NCBI GenBank assembly: GCA_030015575.1
Contig: CM057340.1
Coordinates: forward strand, 749,587,632 to 749,651,631
DNA from: Agapanthus africanus
Taxonomy: Eukaryota; Streptophyta; Magnoliopsida; Asparagales; Amaryllidaceae
Direction of reading: 5' to 3'
DNA: 64,000 bases
The position numbers and the translations under genes were made by a program. Shown one piece after another: positions 19,516 through 31,714 of the stretch (positions are counted from its first letter, which is position 1; every line of letters starts with the position of its first letter). The notes beneath the pieces are model-generated. The model searched no databases and was not told the DNA's origin. It was given only the letters and a program-made list of their open reading frames with translations.

Positions 19516-20971
19516 GATCCTCACGATTCCTAAGGAGAATTACACTTGCGAGATCCTCACGACTCGTAAGGAGAATTCTCTTATGGGACCCTCACGGCTC
19601 ATAAGATTTGAAAGTCTTAAGTTACAGAAAGCTTAACCTGTTCTTAAGCAACCCCCACAACATCCACTACTGCCCTACAAGCGGCTCAATACTGACCCTT
19701 GTATACAATCCACGGGCGCGAATAAACATTTCCCAGACCAAGTCCCACCCGTAGCTAGGGATATGTCCATATGGTGAACAACCCTTATAAGTCCTCTCAA
19801 CTTATAAGGAGAAAACCCTTTTGTAAGATCCTTACAACTTACAGAGGAACATGCACTTAGGAATCCCCATGATTCCTAAGGAGAAAACACACCTACGAGA
19901 TCCTCCCGACTTGTAGGGAGAAATTCCTTTATGAGACCCTTACGGCTCATGAAGTCAAAAGGCTTAGTCGACGGGATCCTAACCTTGTTCGCTAAGCCAC
20001 CTTTGTTCGACTTCGACAGAGGCAAATGATGATTGGCTCCTGGCAATATCCCAGTTTTAGCGATGCTGATGCCCAAACCGGTATCAAATCCCAAGCCCTT
20101 TCATGGCAAATGATGATTCGCTCCTGGCAATATTCCAGTCGCAGCGATGCTGATGCTAAGATTGGTATCAGATCCCAAATCCCCTACTCGCGAGAAAAAA
20201 TCAGCGAGCCAAAAGAAAAAAAAATTGCATACGAAATAGCCAAAATGATGGGGCAACTTGCAACAAAATCAGTAAGTAAAAATATATGCATACAAAAACA
20301 GCCGAAATGATTGGGCAACTCGCAATAAAAAGTAGCGAGTAAAAAGAAAAATAGCCGAAATGATTAAGCCCCGCGAAAAAATAGACAAAATGATTGGGCA
20401 ATCGCGATTTTCGCAATATAAAAAGCTGAAATGATAGAGCATCGCGGAAAGAATAATAAGATGGAAAGAATGAAACTTTTTGCCATACGGGTGAGATCAC
20501 ATCGATCGCTGTATACAATCCAGGGGCACAAATAAAGAGGGAACCATACCTTCCCAACAGGCTCTATCAGAAAGCGAAGCCAAATCTCGACGGTTCATAG
20601 ACAACCTAGAGACAACCTCGACATTTGTCGCAATATTGCAGACACAATGTCAATAAACGAAGCAAAGGAAGATCCCTAGCTTCAGGGTCTCGGTGTCAAC
20701 ATCGACAACTTAGAGATCACCAACGGCGTTTCTCCTCACTCCAATCAGATGCAGACGTGACGTCAACAACTGGCCTCAGAGTCGCAACGAAACGGAACCA
20801 TAGAAAAGTCCCTAGTTCCAAATTTCAATGGCCACATCTACAGCCTGGAGACCAACAACGGTGGGCCTCCTCATTCCAGCAGGACACAGATGTTACACCC
20901 TCAAACGGAGGCACGGCATAGTCCCTAGTTCCAAATCTCGACGGTTCACAGACAACCTAGAGACCATCTCA

Positions 20972-21655
20972 GCATTCGTCTCGATACAGCAGACGAGATG
21001 TCCACAATGGCGTTCCTTCGCAGTCCAGCAGGATGCAGATGCAACGTCAACAAAAGACCTCACGGTAGAAGCAAAGCGGAGCGACGGCAAAATCCCATCT
21101 CCACCTCAGCATTCGTCTCGATACAGCAGACGAGATGTCAACAATGGTGTTCCTTCGTAGTCCAGCAGGATGCAGATGCAACGTCAACAAAAGACCTCAC
21201 GGTCGAAGCAAAGCGGAGCGACGGCAAAATCCCAGCTCCACCTTAGCATTCGTCTCGATACAGCAGACGAGATGTCAACAATAGCGTTCCTTCGCAGTCC
21301 AGCAGGATGCAGATGCAACGTCAACAAAAGACCTCACGGTCGAAACAAAGCAGAGCGACGGCAAAATCCCAGCTCCACCTCAGCATTCGTCTCATTACAG
21401 CAGACGAGATGTCAACGACGGTGTTCCTCCGCAGTCCAGCAGGATGCAGATACAACGTCAACAAAAGGCCTCACTGTCAAAACAAAGCGGGGCGACGGTA
21501 AAATCCCAGCTCCACCTCAGCATTCGTCTCGTTACAGCAGACACGATGTTAACAACGACGTTCCCTCGCAGTCCAACAGGATGCAGACGCAACGTCAACA
21601 AAAGACCTCGTGGTCGAAACAAAATGAAGCGAAGGCCAAATTCCTAGCTTCAGGG
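20972..21655. repeat. 137-bp tandem array, copy B
   Basis: Same five-unit array as at 6535-7219, offset by 14,437 bp, with few substitutions. Confidence 0.9.
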
Positions 21656-23230
21656 TCTTGATGGCAACTCATATAAAGCCTGAAAGACATTCGGAGAGCA
21701 TTCCGAACCAACGCGGAGTGGTCACCACCTCGACGTTCGTCTCGAAACAGCAGACAAGATGTCACTAAGAGCGTTCTTCCTCCATCAGGATCCAGACGCG
21801 ACAATCAAACAATGGAGCCACGGCAAAATCCCTAGTTCCAAACCTCGACGGTTCACCTGCAACCTACAGACAACCGCGACATTCGTCCCAATACAGCAGA
21901 CGCAATGCCGGCAAACGAAGCAAAGGCCAAACTCCTAGCTTCAGGGTCTTGACGGCAACTCATATAAAGCCTGAAAGACAATCGGAGATCATCCCACACC
22001 AGCGAGGAGTGGTCACCACCTGACATTCGTCTCGATACAACAGACGAAATGTCACTACAGCGTCCTTCCTCCAACAGGATTCGGACACGACAAAACAAAC
22101 GAAGCAAATGCCAAATTCCTAGCTTTAGGGTCTTGATGGTAACTCGTATAAAACCTGAAAGACTATCGGAGATCATCCTACATCAGCATGGAGTGGTCAC
22201 CACCTCAACGTTCGTCTCGATACAGTAGACGCGATGTCACCACAGCGTTCTTCCTCCAACGGGATTCGGACGCGCCAAAGCAAACGAAGCGAAGGCCGAA
22301 TTCCTAGCTTCAGGGTCTTGAAGGCAACTTATATAAAACATGAAAGACTACCGAAGATCATCCCACATCAGCGCGGAATGGTCACCACGGCGTTCGTCTC
22401 GATACAGTAGACGCGATGTCACCATAGCGTTCTTCCTCCAACAGGATTCGAACGCGCCAAAGCAAACTAAGCGAAGGCTAAATTCCTAACTTCAGGGTCT
22501 TGAAAGCAAATCATATAAAACCTGAAAGACTATCGGAGATCATCCCACATCAGTGCGGAGCGGTCACCACCTCGACGTTCGTCTCGATACAGTAGACGCG
22601 ATGTCACCACAGCGTTCTTCCTCTAATAGAATTCGGACGCGCCAAAGCAAACGAAGCGAAGGCCAAATTCCTAGCTTCAGGGTCTTGAAGGCAACTCATA
22701 TAAAACCTGAAAGACTATCGGAGATCATCCTACATCAGCGCGGAGCGGTCACCACCTCGACGTTCGTCCCGATACAACAGACGAGATGTCACTACAGCGC
22801 CCTTCCTCCAACAGGGTTCGGACATGCCAAAGCAAACGAAGCGAAGGCCATACTCCTAGCTTCAGGGTCTTGAAGGAAACTCATATAAAACCTGAAAGAC
22901 TATTGGAGATCATTCCACACCAGCGTGGAATGGTCACCACCTCGACGTTCGTCCCGACACAGCAGACGCGATGTCACCACAGCATTCTTCCTCCAACAGG
23001 ACTCAGACGCGACAATCAAACAACGGAGCCATGGCAAAATCCCTAGTTCCAAACCTCGACGGTTCACATGCAACCTAGAGACAACCGCGGCATTCGTCTC
23101 GATACAGCAGACGCAGTGCCAGCAAACGAAACGAATGCCAAATTCCTAGCTTCAGGGTCTTGACGGCAACTCATATAAAACCTGAAAGACTATCGGAGAT
23201 CATCCCACACCAGCGCGGAGTGGTTATGAC
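21645..23230. repeat. 185-bp tandem array, copy B
   Basis: Same array as at 7208-8990, with long units at both ends. It appears to have one unit fewer than copy A, so unit number has changed since the copies separated. Confidence 0.8.
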
Positions 23231-23696
23231 TCATCGGGGCTCTCCAAAATGGGCCTAACCTCAAGTAAAAAGCGGCATGGAAAAATTCCTAACGCTTGCT
23301 CTTCTGACGGTCAAACTGCCTAAGAAGATTGCTTGAAGACGTCTTGTCCAGCCCCCGAAGGGATCAGAGACACGACAGTCGCAAAGCTACTCGAACAGCA
23401 AGATTGCCTATCGAGGGATACATCAGCCAACGCGACGGTACGACGGGCAAAACCCTAGTACCACAGACCCTAACGGACCTTTGTCATAAAGAGCAGAGGT
23501 TAACTGTGACGTTAGGACATCCTTGCGAGAACTTCTCGATTCGTCTCGACTCGTAAGGCAAAGCCTTAGGCAATGGGGATTAAAAAAAAACCTATTTCCT
23601 AAGCACTGAGGCCCTGCAAGTCAGTCCAAGATGGACTCTTACATACTATAAATGGGTCACACTCTCCGAAGTCGAACATCGACAAAGTGGGAAACA

Positions 23697-23880
23697 ACCA
23701 CTTACAAGTCCTCCCGACTTGTAAGCAGGAAAAATTCTATTGTGAGATCCTTACGACTTTCAAGAGAAAACACACTTAGGCGTCCTTACGACCCCTAAGG
23801 AGAAAAGACACCTACGAGATCCTCACAACTCGTAGGGAGAAAAGTCTTTATGAGACCCTCACAGCTCATAAAGTTGGAAA
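23697..23880. repeat. Five-hairpin block 3, copy B
   Basis: Stems CTTACAAG/CTTGTAAG, TGTGAG/CTTTCA, CTTAGG/CCTAAG, CCTACGAG/CTCGTAGG, CTTTATGAG/CTCATAAAG, around CT-rich loops. Loop bases differ from copy A at several places (CTTACGA, CTCACAA) while the stems are kept. Confidence 0.75.
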
Positions 23881-24267
23881 GTCTTAGGTGGCAGATCCTA
23901 ACCCTGTCTCCTAAGCCATCACTGCCCTACAAAAAGGTTAAGATGGACCATCTATGAGCCACACTTGCCAAAGGTACATACCACTGAAATGGAGAACTTA
24001 CTCATGAGCGTATAAACTACTTCACGCCAGAGTAAGACATAAAGAAATAGAAGGGTGCGGCTCATGGAGTTGAGAGTTTGGAACTATATCTCTTAAGAGT
24101 CGAGATTTGAGTCAATAATAAATGACGACGCTTGTGTCCGCTCGTTATCTTCTCAGTTCAAGATTCTGAAAGTTATATACCAACCCGAAACTGGTCATAC
24201 GCTATGCATTACTCTGCACTACTTCACCCACGTATATACTTACATGGGCAAAGTAATGGGGGGCATT

Positions 24268-27200
24268 TGTTCCCGCCAAAAATTTCTGCGCAAAAGAGTC
24301 CAAGGTATCAAATGGCAGCGATACGCTTAAGGAAATGCGAACCAGTATGTTCCTGCCTGTATTTTGATAAACTCCCAAAGGAGGAACTGTTAAATTCTGA
24401 TGATATTGGAAGCATCTCGAAAAACCCTTCGATTTGATATATTATGGGCTTCATAATTCATCCGGGATCAAAAGTTATGAGCAAATATGCTATGCACTGT
24501 TCCCTGATTAAAAATCAGGAATTACCTCAATGAGGTATCACGTACTCACACGTGACCAATGGTCACGTGTTGACACGTGATAGTTAAAACAGAAATAAAA
24601 ATAACGGCTGAAGAAGGACCCAATTGGGGGTCACGTGCTCACACGTGACCAATGGTCACGTGTTGACACGTGACAATCGAAACAGAAATGAAATAACAAA
24701 CGGCTGAAGGAAATACCTCAATGAGGTGTCACGTGCTCACAGGTGACCAATGGTCACGTGTTGACACGTGATAGTTAAAACTGAACCGTAAGTAAATGCT
24801 GAGAAAAGGACTCAATTGGGGGTCACGTGCTCACACGTGACCAAGGGTCACGTGCCAGCACATGACAGGCTTTCAAAGCCTTACAGATTAATAGAATTAA
24901 AATTCTAAAATTTTCTAAATCTTTCCAAACACAAAAGTTCTATGGGGAACCGTTGGATTAAAAATCTAAGGTTGATAAAAATCACCAATTTATGGGAAAA
25001 TATTAGACAAGGAAAGATTTCCCTAAATCTCACCAAGAATAACAAACAAAATATCTTTTGGATTTAAAATCCAACGGTGAATAAAATTCGCTGAATGATC
25101 TAAAGGCTCATATTAAATATGAAAACAAATCAAATCTTTCAATGAAAGATTTGCAAAACAAATTGATTCTTTTCTTTCTCCTATAAATAGAAGCCAAGAA
25201 GAGAAGAGAAGGGATCTACCTTTTTGAGAGAAGAACAGAGACATGAGAATTTAATTCTCAAGAGAGAAGAAAAGAAAGGGGAATTTAATTCTCAACAAAG
25301 AAAAACCTAGGTGAGAAAAGAAATGGAATCAAAACTTCAAACAGAGAATTTAATTCTCAAAATTCAAGAGTTTAACTTCTATGCAAAAAAGAACTTAGTT
25401 CTTCTTCTGGTTGAAGATCTGCAGGGAGCACATCTCCCCATAAGTTGAGAATTTAATTCTCATCGGGTCGAGATCCTGCCATGCAGATCCTAAACTTAGA
25501 AGGGGAATTGAGTTTTGAGAATTTAATTCTCCCAAAACAAATTAGGGTTTAACCCTATATGAGAATTTAATTCTCCTAAACTCACAGGAATTTAATTCCT
25601 TCAAGACGGACAGAATTAGGGTTTAACCCTACTCAAGAATTTAATTCTTTTACATATATGGGAATTTAATTCCTCTGGAAAAAAAATTAGGGTTCAACCC
25701 TATGAAGAATTTAATTCTTAAAAGATAAAGAGATCTTCAAGCATGCAATGAACAAAGGTCACGTGTCCCCACATGACTCCTGAAAAGATCCCCAAAAAAT
25801 AAGAAGGAAAAGGTTTTGAGGCAATGCCTCACGTGCTCTCACGTGACCGCCAAGACAAAGGGAATAAAAGCACGGGAAATCTAAGCTTTAGGCGCTCTCA
25901 CGTGCTACCACGTGACCTCTTAGCAATCGTTTTAACAGTCAGCGTATAAATCCCCATCACGTGTCAACACGTGATGCTCGAAATAAAAATGAAAAGTGTT
26001 AAACACTTATTCGTAAATTTGAGGATAAAACAAAGGAGATCTGGCTCCACATTTAGGGTGCCCTCACGTGTCCCCACGTGACCCCTAACAAATCCCTTTA
26101 ATATCCAATGGATGGATGCCTATCACGTGCCCACACGTGATGGCCAGGAAATGAAAAGTGTTTAACACTTAATTGCAGAACGAAGAAAAGGGATCTGGTC
26201 CCCCCTTTGGGCGCTCTCATGTGTCCACACGTGACCCCTCTGTCTTTAGTGTTTAACACTAATTTGGGGATTATATTTCCAGTGTTTAACACCGATTGTT
26301 TCTAGTGTTTAACACTAAATTGAAGATTATATTTCCAGTGTTTAACACTGATTGTCTTTTAGTGTTTAACACTAATTTGAGAATCTTACTTTCCAGTGTT
26401 TAACACTATTATTCTCTAGTGTTTAACACTAATCTAAAAGCTTTATTTCTAGTGTTTAACACTGCTGCTCCCTATTGTCTAAACACTATTTTTGGCCAAC
26501 CTGGCTAATCTTCCAGAGGAAAAGCCCCTCCTTCAATTGAATCTCAAAATTGAGGAAATCAAAGACAAAATGTTGTCAGAGCCCCCAAACCTCTGTTTAG
26601 CACTGCTAAATGATGAGGGGCTGAACCCAGACAAATGTCTAATGGCCCAAAGGGCCAATATTTCAAACATAATTGGACTTAGCCCAAACTGGCCGTAAGT
26701 CCTCAAATCATCTTGAACTGAGCACATCTGCTCTTTCAACCAACTCATTGGTTCAAGGGTACATCTCTGAACTCCTCTGATATTTGACGTTGTAATCCTT
26801 CAACGTCTTCAGAGAGGTGATGGGTCCCGACAGCCATACATTTATTGGACCACGATGTCCCTAAACTGGCAATGGACCACTATGTCCCTAAACTAGAAGA
26901 ATAGAGCCCCCTAATGCTCTTCTGTCGAATCTAAATGATCCCGTCAAGTTGATCTTAGTCTCAAATTAGATTAACGTATCCTTAACAAACGTTTGAGTTG
27001 ATCTTAGCCTCAAATATGGCTAACGTATCCTCAAACCAAAACCCCAAACCCAAATCTAAGAAAATACGGATTTGGACTAATCCACGTCCTACGGGCGACG
27101 ACATAAATTAGTCTCCGTATACAATCCACGGACAACCACAAACAAAACAAACACCCTCGACATGAAGTGAAATTCTGGAGAGGGAGAAAGTTGTTACCGC

Positions 27201-27448
27201 GATGCGGCAGCGTAATTAACTGCAGGGGCTTGCGCCTGCAGGGAAGAGCGTCCCCACAATCAAAAACCCCTCATGCGAGTGGGAATCTGACGAAGTCAGC
27301 TACATCGGCCGCATTCGTTTAAACCTTCGATACATGGTGCCATAAATCAACTTGGCATCTTCGGAGAGGTGGACGGATAGCACCAATTAGCATCTGCCCC
27401 GAATCTTAGGCAAGACGTTCTGTCTTGCGTGTCTTTCGGAGGGGAACA
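24268..27448 (+). repeat. G1 LTR B, about 3.18 kb
   Basis: Begins TGTTCCCGCC and ends GGGGAACA, with the same contents as LTR A throughout. It is preceded by a polypurine tract (ATGGGGGGCA). It is followed directly by integrase coding sequence rather than by a primer-binding site, so it acts as the 3' LTR of the gag-bearing unit to its left. The right flank GGGAC (27449-27453) is the predicted target duplication if the unit was inserted in an older G1 integrase. Confidence 0.85.
25182..25190 (+). promoter_or_regulatory. TATA box of LTR B
   Basis: TATAAATAG at the position equivalent to 10930-10938 in LTR A. Confidence 0.7.
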
Positions 27449-27450
27449 GG

Positions 27451-28374
27451 GACTTTATCCATCAGCACCCAAATCCTCTACATCCAACAGTGGCTAGCTG
27501 GCCGTTCGAAATGTGGGGGACTGACGTAATCGGCCCCATCGAACCAGCATCGTCCAGGGGACATCGATTCATTTTGGCGACGACTGACTACTTCTCCAAA
27601 TGGGCAAAAACAATACCGCTGAGGGAAATGAAGACGGAGAATATCCTCCATTTCTTCAAGACGCACGTCATTTATCGGTTTGGAACTCCGCGACGGATCA
27701 TCTCCGATAACGGGCCAGCCTACAGAAGCCATAAGATTAGCCGCTTCGCGCAACAACACAACATAGACTGGAGATATTCCTCAGTTTATAATCCCCGAGC
27801 TAACGGTCTAGCTGAGGCTTTCAACAAGACCTTGACGAAGATCGTGAAGAAGACGGTGTCCCGAAATAAGAAGGACTGGCACGAGAGACTGCAAGAAGCT
27901 CTCTGGGCATATCGAACTACGTTCAAGACGGCCACGAACACAACGCCGTACGCGTTGGTATTCGGTACAGAAGCAGTACTCTCCCTCGAAATAGAATTAC
28001 CCTCTCTACGAGTGGCAGTCCACTACGAGCTGACGGACGAAGAAAATACTCACCTTCGGCTTGAGGAGCTTGATGCCCTTGATGAAACCCGGCTCATAGC
28101 GCAACAAAATCTGGAGGCTTATAAAACAAAGATGACGCACTCATATGAAAGATTGACCAGGCCGAAGACATTCCGCCAAGGCGTACTCGTGCTAGTGGTC
28201 AAAAGAACTATGATCCCCAATCGCGCCAAGCGGGGAAAATTCGAGCCACACTATGAAGGCCCGTACATCATAGACAAGGTCTACAAGGGTGGAGCCTATC
28301 TACTCATGGATATGCACGGTGAAAGACCTTTCAGGCCAATAAACGGTCGCTTCCTAAAGATATACTACGCTTAA
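27451..28374 (+). CDS. int: G1 integrase, core and C-terminal domains (fossil part)
   Basis: About 308 residues, in frame from the LTR B boundary; the text FIHQHPNPLHPT before SWPFEMWG is typical of the zinc-finger-to-core linker. The catalytic triad is visible: Asp in WGTDVIGP, Asp in IISDNGPAY, Glu in ANGLAEAFN. Then come WAYRTTFKTATNTTPYALVFG and the C-terminal GPYIIDKVYKGGAYLL. It ends in RFLKIYYA and a stop, as in non-chromodomain (OTA) gypsy elements. Integrase joins retrotransposon cDNA to host DNA. The N-terminal zinc finger is not in the window. It lies upstream of 3' noncoding region C. Confidence 0.9.
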   Translation, partial: DFIHQHPNPLHPTVASWPFEMWGTDVIGPIEPASSRGHRFILATTDYFSKWAKTIPLREMKTENILHFFKTHVIYRFGTPRRIISDNGPAYRSHKISRFAQQHNIDWRYSSVYNPRANGLAEAFNKTLTKIVKKTVSRNKKDWHERLQEALWAYRTTFKTATNTTPYALVFGTEAVLSLEIELPSLRVAVHYELTDEENTHLRLEELDALDETRLIAQQNLEAYKTKMTHSYERLTRPKTFRQGVLVLVVKRTMIPNRAKRGKFEPHYEGPYIIDKVYKGGAYLLMDMHGERPFRPINGRFLKIYYA

Positions 28375-29949
28375 TGAGTCACAGCCTAGGTCAATGATAG
28401 ATTACGACGACTATGTCCGCTCGCTATCTTCCTAAGCCCAAACTCTATAAGTAGTAGCCGACCTTCTTCAACAACGGACCGAAACGTCCTTAAACTAATG
28501 ACGGACCCCTACGTCCTAAAACTAGCTGTTGACCGAGATGTCGATAAACTACGGTGGATTTCAACATCCCAAAGCCAATATATAAAAAAAAGAAGAAGAA
28601 AAAGAATAAAAAAAATAAAAACGGTATGCCCATAAGCAAAAAGGGCATGGATGAAAACCCGAAAGGGCTCCGTGAGTAAAAACAGTAGGGCTACCGACGA
28701 GTGCTTGTGAAAACCCGAAAGGGCGCGATCTCGTTATATAAAAAGAATAAAAAAAAGAGAATAAAAAAAACGGTATGTCCATAAGCAAAATGTGAACGGA
28801 TGAAAACCCGAAAGGGCTCCGTGAGTAAAAACACCAGGGCTACCGGCAAGTGTTTGTGAAAACCTGAAAGGGCGCAACCTCGTTAACACTTGCAGGGTCC
28901 TCTCAACCTTGTGTGGAGAAATCACCCGTGTGAGATCCTTACGGCTCACAAGGGAACAACACACTTAGGGATCCCCACGATTCCTAAGGAGAAATACACT
29001 TGCGAGATCCTCACGACTCGTAAGGAGAAATCTCTTATGGGACCCTCATGGCTCATAAGATTTGAAAGTCTTAAGTTACAGAGACCTGAACCTGTTCTTA
29101 AGCAACCCCCACAACCTCCGATATTGCCCTACAAGTGGCTCAATACTGACCCTTGTATACAATCCACGGGCGCGAATAATCATTTCCCTAACCAAGTCCC
29201 ACCCGTGACTAGGGATATGTCCATATGGTGAATAACCCTTGTAAGTCTTCTCAACTTATAAGGGGAAAACCCTTTTGTAAGATCCTTACGACTTACATGG
29301 GAACATACACTTAGGAATCCTCACGATTCCTAAGGAGAAAACACACCTACGAGATCCTCATGACTTGTAGGGAGAAATACCTTTGTGAGACCCTTACGGC
29401 TCATGAAGTCAAAAGCCTTAGTCGACAGGACCACAACCCTGTTTACTAAGCCACCTTTGTTTCATATCGACAGAGGCAAATGATGATTCGCTCCTGGCAA
29501 TATCCCAGTCGTAGCGGTGCTGATGCCGAAATCAGTGTCTAATCCTAAGCTTACGGCAAAAAGCTAGCAAGCCATACATGCATACGAAATAGCCGAAATG
29601 ATGGAGCGACTTGCAACAAAATCAGCAAGTAAAAATGTATGCATGCAAAATAGCCAAAATGATTGGGCAACTCGCAATAAAAAGCAGCGAGTAAAAATAA
29701 AATAAATAGCCGAAATGATTGGGCACCGCGAAAAATAGCCGAAATGATTGGGCAATCGCAACTTTCGCGATATAAAAAGCTGAAATGATAGAGCATCGCG
29801 GGAAGAAATAACAAAAAAACATATGAAAGAATGAAACTTTCGCCCTACAGGTAAGATCGCATCGATCCCTATATACAATTCAGGGGCACAAAAGAAAGGG
29901 GAGCCATACCTTCCCACCAGGCTCCATCCGAAAGAGAGCCAAGTCTCGA

Positions 29950-30780
29950 CGGTTCACTGACGGTAAATTCCTAGCTTCAGGGTCTTGACGGCAACTCATA
30001 TAAAACCTGAAAGACCATCGGAAATCATCTCACATCAGCGCGGAGTGGTCACCATCTCGACGTTCGTCTCGATACAGCAGACGAGATGTCACCACAGCAT
30101 TCTTCCTCCAGCAGGATTCAGACGCGACAATCAAACAACGGAGCCACGGCAAAATACCTAGTTCCAAATCTCAACGGTTCACCAGCAACCTAGAGACAAC
30201 CGCGACATTCGTCTCGATACAGCAGACACAATGCCAAGCAAATGAAGCAAAGGCCAAATTTCTAGCTTCAGGCACTTGACGGTAACTCATATAAAACCGG
30301 AAAGACCATCGGAGATCATCTCACACCAGCATGGAGTGATCACCACCTCGACATTCGTCTCGATACAGTAGAGGCGATGTCACCCTTGCGTTCTTCCCCC
30401 AGCAGGATTCGGACGTGCCAAAGCAAATGAAGCAAAGGCCAAATTCCTAACTTCAGGGTCTTGACGGTAACTCATATAAAACATGAAAGAGTACCGAAGA
30501 TCATCCCACATGGAGTGGTCACCTCCTCGACGTTCGTCTCGATACAGCAGAAGAGATTTCACCCCAGCGTTCTTTCTCCAGCAGGATTCAGACACGATAA
30601 TCAAACAACGGAGCCACGGCAAAATCCCAGCTCCACCGCGACATTCATCTCGATATAGCAGACGCAATGCCAGCAAACGAAGAAAAGGCTAAATTCCCAG
30701 CTTCAGGGTCTTGACGGCAACTCATAAAAAACCTGAAAGACTATCGGGGATCATCCCACACCAGTTCGGAGTGGTTATGA
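29950..30780. repeat. 185-bp-type tandem array, copy C
   Basis: CTTCAGGGTCTTGACGG-type words near 29977, 30260, 30455 and 30705 mark about three to four units. The pure 137-bp array of A and B is not seen. Confidence 0.75.
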
Positions 30781-31244
30781 CTCATCGGGGCTCTCCAAAA
30801 TGAGCCTAACCTCGAGTAAAAAGCGGCATGGCAAAATTCCTAACGCTTGCTCTTCCGACGGTCAAACTGCCTAGGAGGATTGCTCGAAGACGTCTTGTCC
30901 AGCCCCCGAAGGGATCAGAGACACGACAGTCGCAAGGCTACTCGAACAACAAGGTTGCCTATCGAGAAATACATCAGTCGACGCAACGGTACGATGGACA
31001 AAACCCTAGTACCATAGACCCTAACGGACCTCTGTCGTAAAGAGCAGAGGTTAACTGTGACGTTAGGATATTCTTGCGAGAAATGCTCGATTCGTCTCGA
31101 CTCGTGAGGAAAAGCCTTAGGCAGCGGGGATTAAAAAACCTGTTTCCTAAGCACTGGGGCCCTACAAGTCGGTCTAAAACGGACTCTTGCATACTATTCA
31201 CGGACCACACTCTCCAAAGTCGAATCTCGACAAAGAGGAAAACA

Positions 31245-31432
31245 ACCACTTACGAGTCCTCTCGACTTGTAAGAGGGAAAATTCTCTAGTGAGATCCTTA
31301 CGACTCTCAAGAGAAAACACACTTAGGAGTCCTCACGACCCCTAAGGAGAAATACACCTATGAGATCCTCTCGACTCGTAGGGAGAAAAGTCTTTATGAG
31401 ACCCTCACGGCTCATAAAGTTGAAAAGCCTTA
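31245..31432. repeat. Five-hairpin block 3, copy C
   Basis: Stems CTTACGAG/CTTGTAAG, TTCTCT/AGAGAA, CTTAGG/CCTAAG, CCTATGAG/CTCGTAGG, CTTTATGAG/CTCATAAAG. Compared with copy A, two stem changes (A to G, C to T) leave G-T pairs that would still pair in RNA. Confidence 0.75.
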
Positions 31433-31611
31433 GGTAGCAGATCTGAACCTGCTTCCTAAGCCATCACTACACCCCAAAGTATTCAAGACAGAATGTGCTA
31501 TATCAACTATAGGCTATGCTTACTTAAGGAATATACCACTAACAAAGCAGAAAATAAAAGAGAAGAAAGCGCAGAGATGACACAAGACATTACAAAAAAA
31601 ATGTGTGTATC

Positions 31612-31617
31612 TTTATT
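31612..31617 (-). terminator. Candidate poly(A) signal of the antisense PMD gene
   Basis: AATAAA on the minus strand, about 100 nt past the stop at 31715-31717: the usual spacing for a plant 3' UTR. Confidence 0.5.
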
Positions 31618-31714
31618 CATCAATTCAATTAAGTACAAGGCAAATCGTATAAAAGAATAAAGAATGGATACATATTATTCAAAGATTATAAGTGTATAAT
31701 TGATACAAAGGCAG

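Larger units (their letters stand above)
17456..24267 (+). mobile_element. G1 3' noncoding region, copy B (with S1 inside)
   Basis: The counterpart of copy A with the same order of contents: GGACCGAAACGTCC repeats (17505-17695), A-rich microsatellite (17727-17767), hairpin blocks, AGCCGAAATGATTGGG repeats (20215-20405), 137-bp array (20972-21655), 185-bp array (21645-23230), hairpin block 3 (23697-23880), pre-LTR segment. It differs from copy A by only a few bases per hundred by eye. Solo LTR S1 (17976-19515) interrupts it. No gene is seen. Confidence 0.8.
28375..31560 (+). other. G1 3' noncoding region, copy C, hairpin and tandem part
   Basis: After the integrase stop: a segment shared with the pre-LTR segments of A and B (28392-28437), GGACCGAAACGTCC repeats (28478-28550), two A-rich stretches each followed by a CGGTATGYCCATAAGC unit (duplicated here, single in A and B), hairpin block 1 (28885-29065), hairpin block 2 (29230-29410), AGCCGAAATGATTGGG repeats (29575-29765), a reduced tandem array of 185-bp-type units (about 29950-30780) and hairpin block 3 (31245-31432). 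No gene is seen. More diverged than A from B. Confidence 0.75.
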
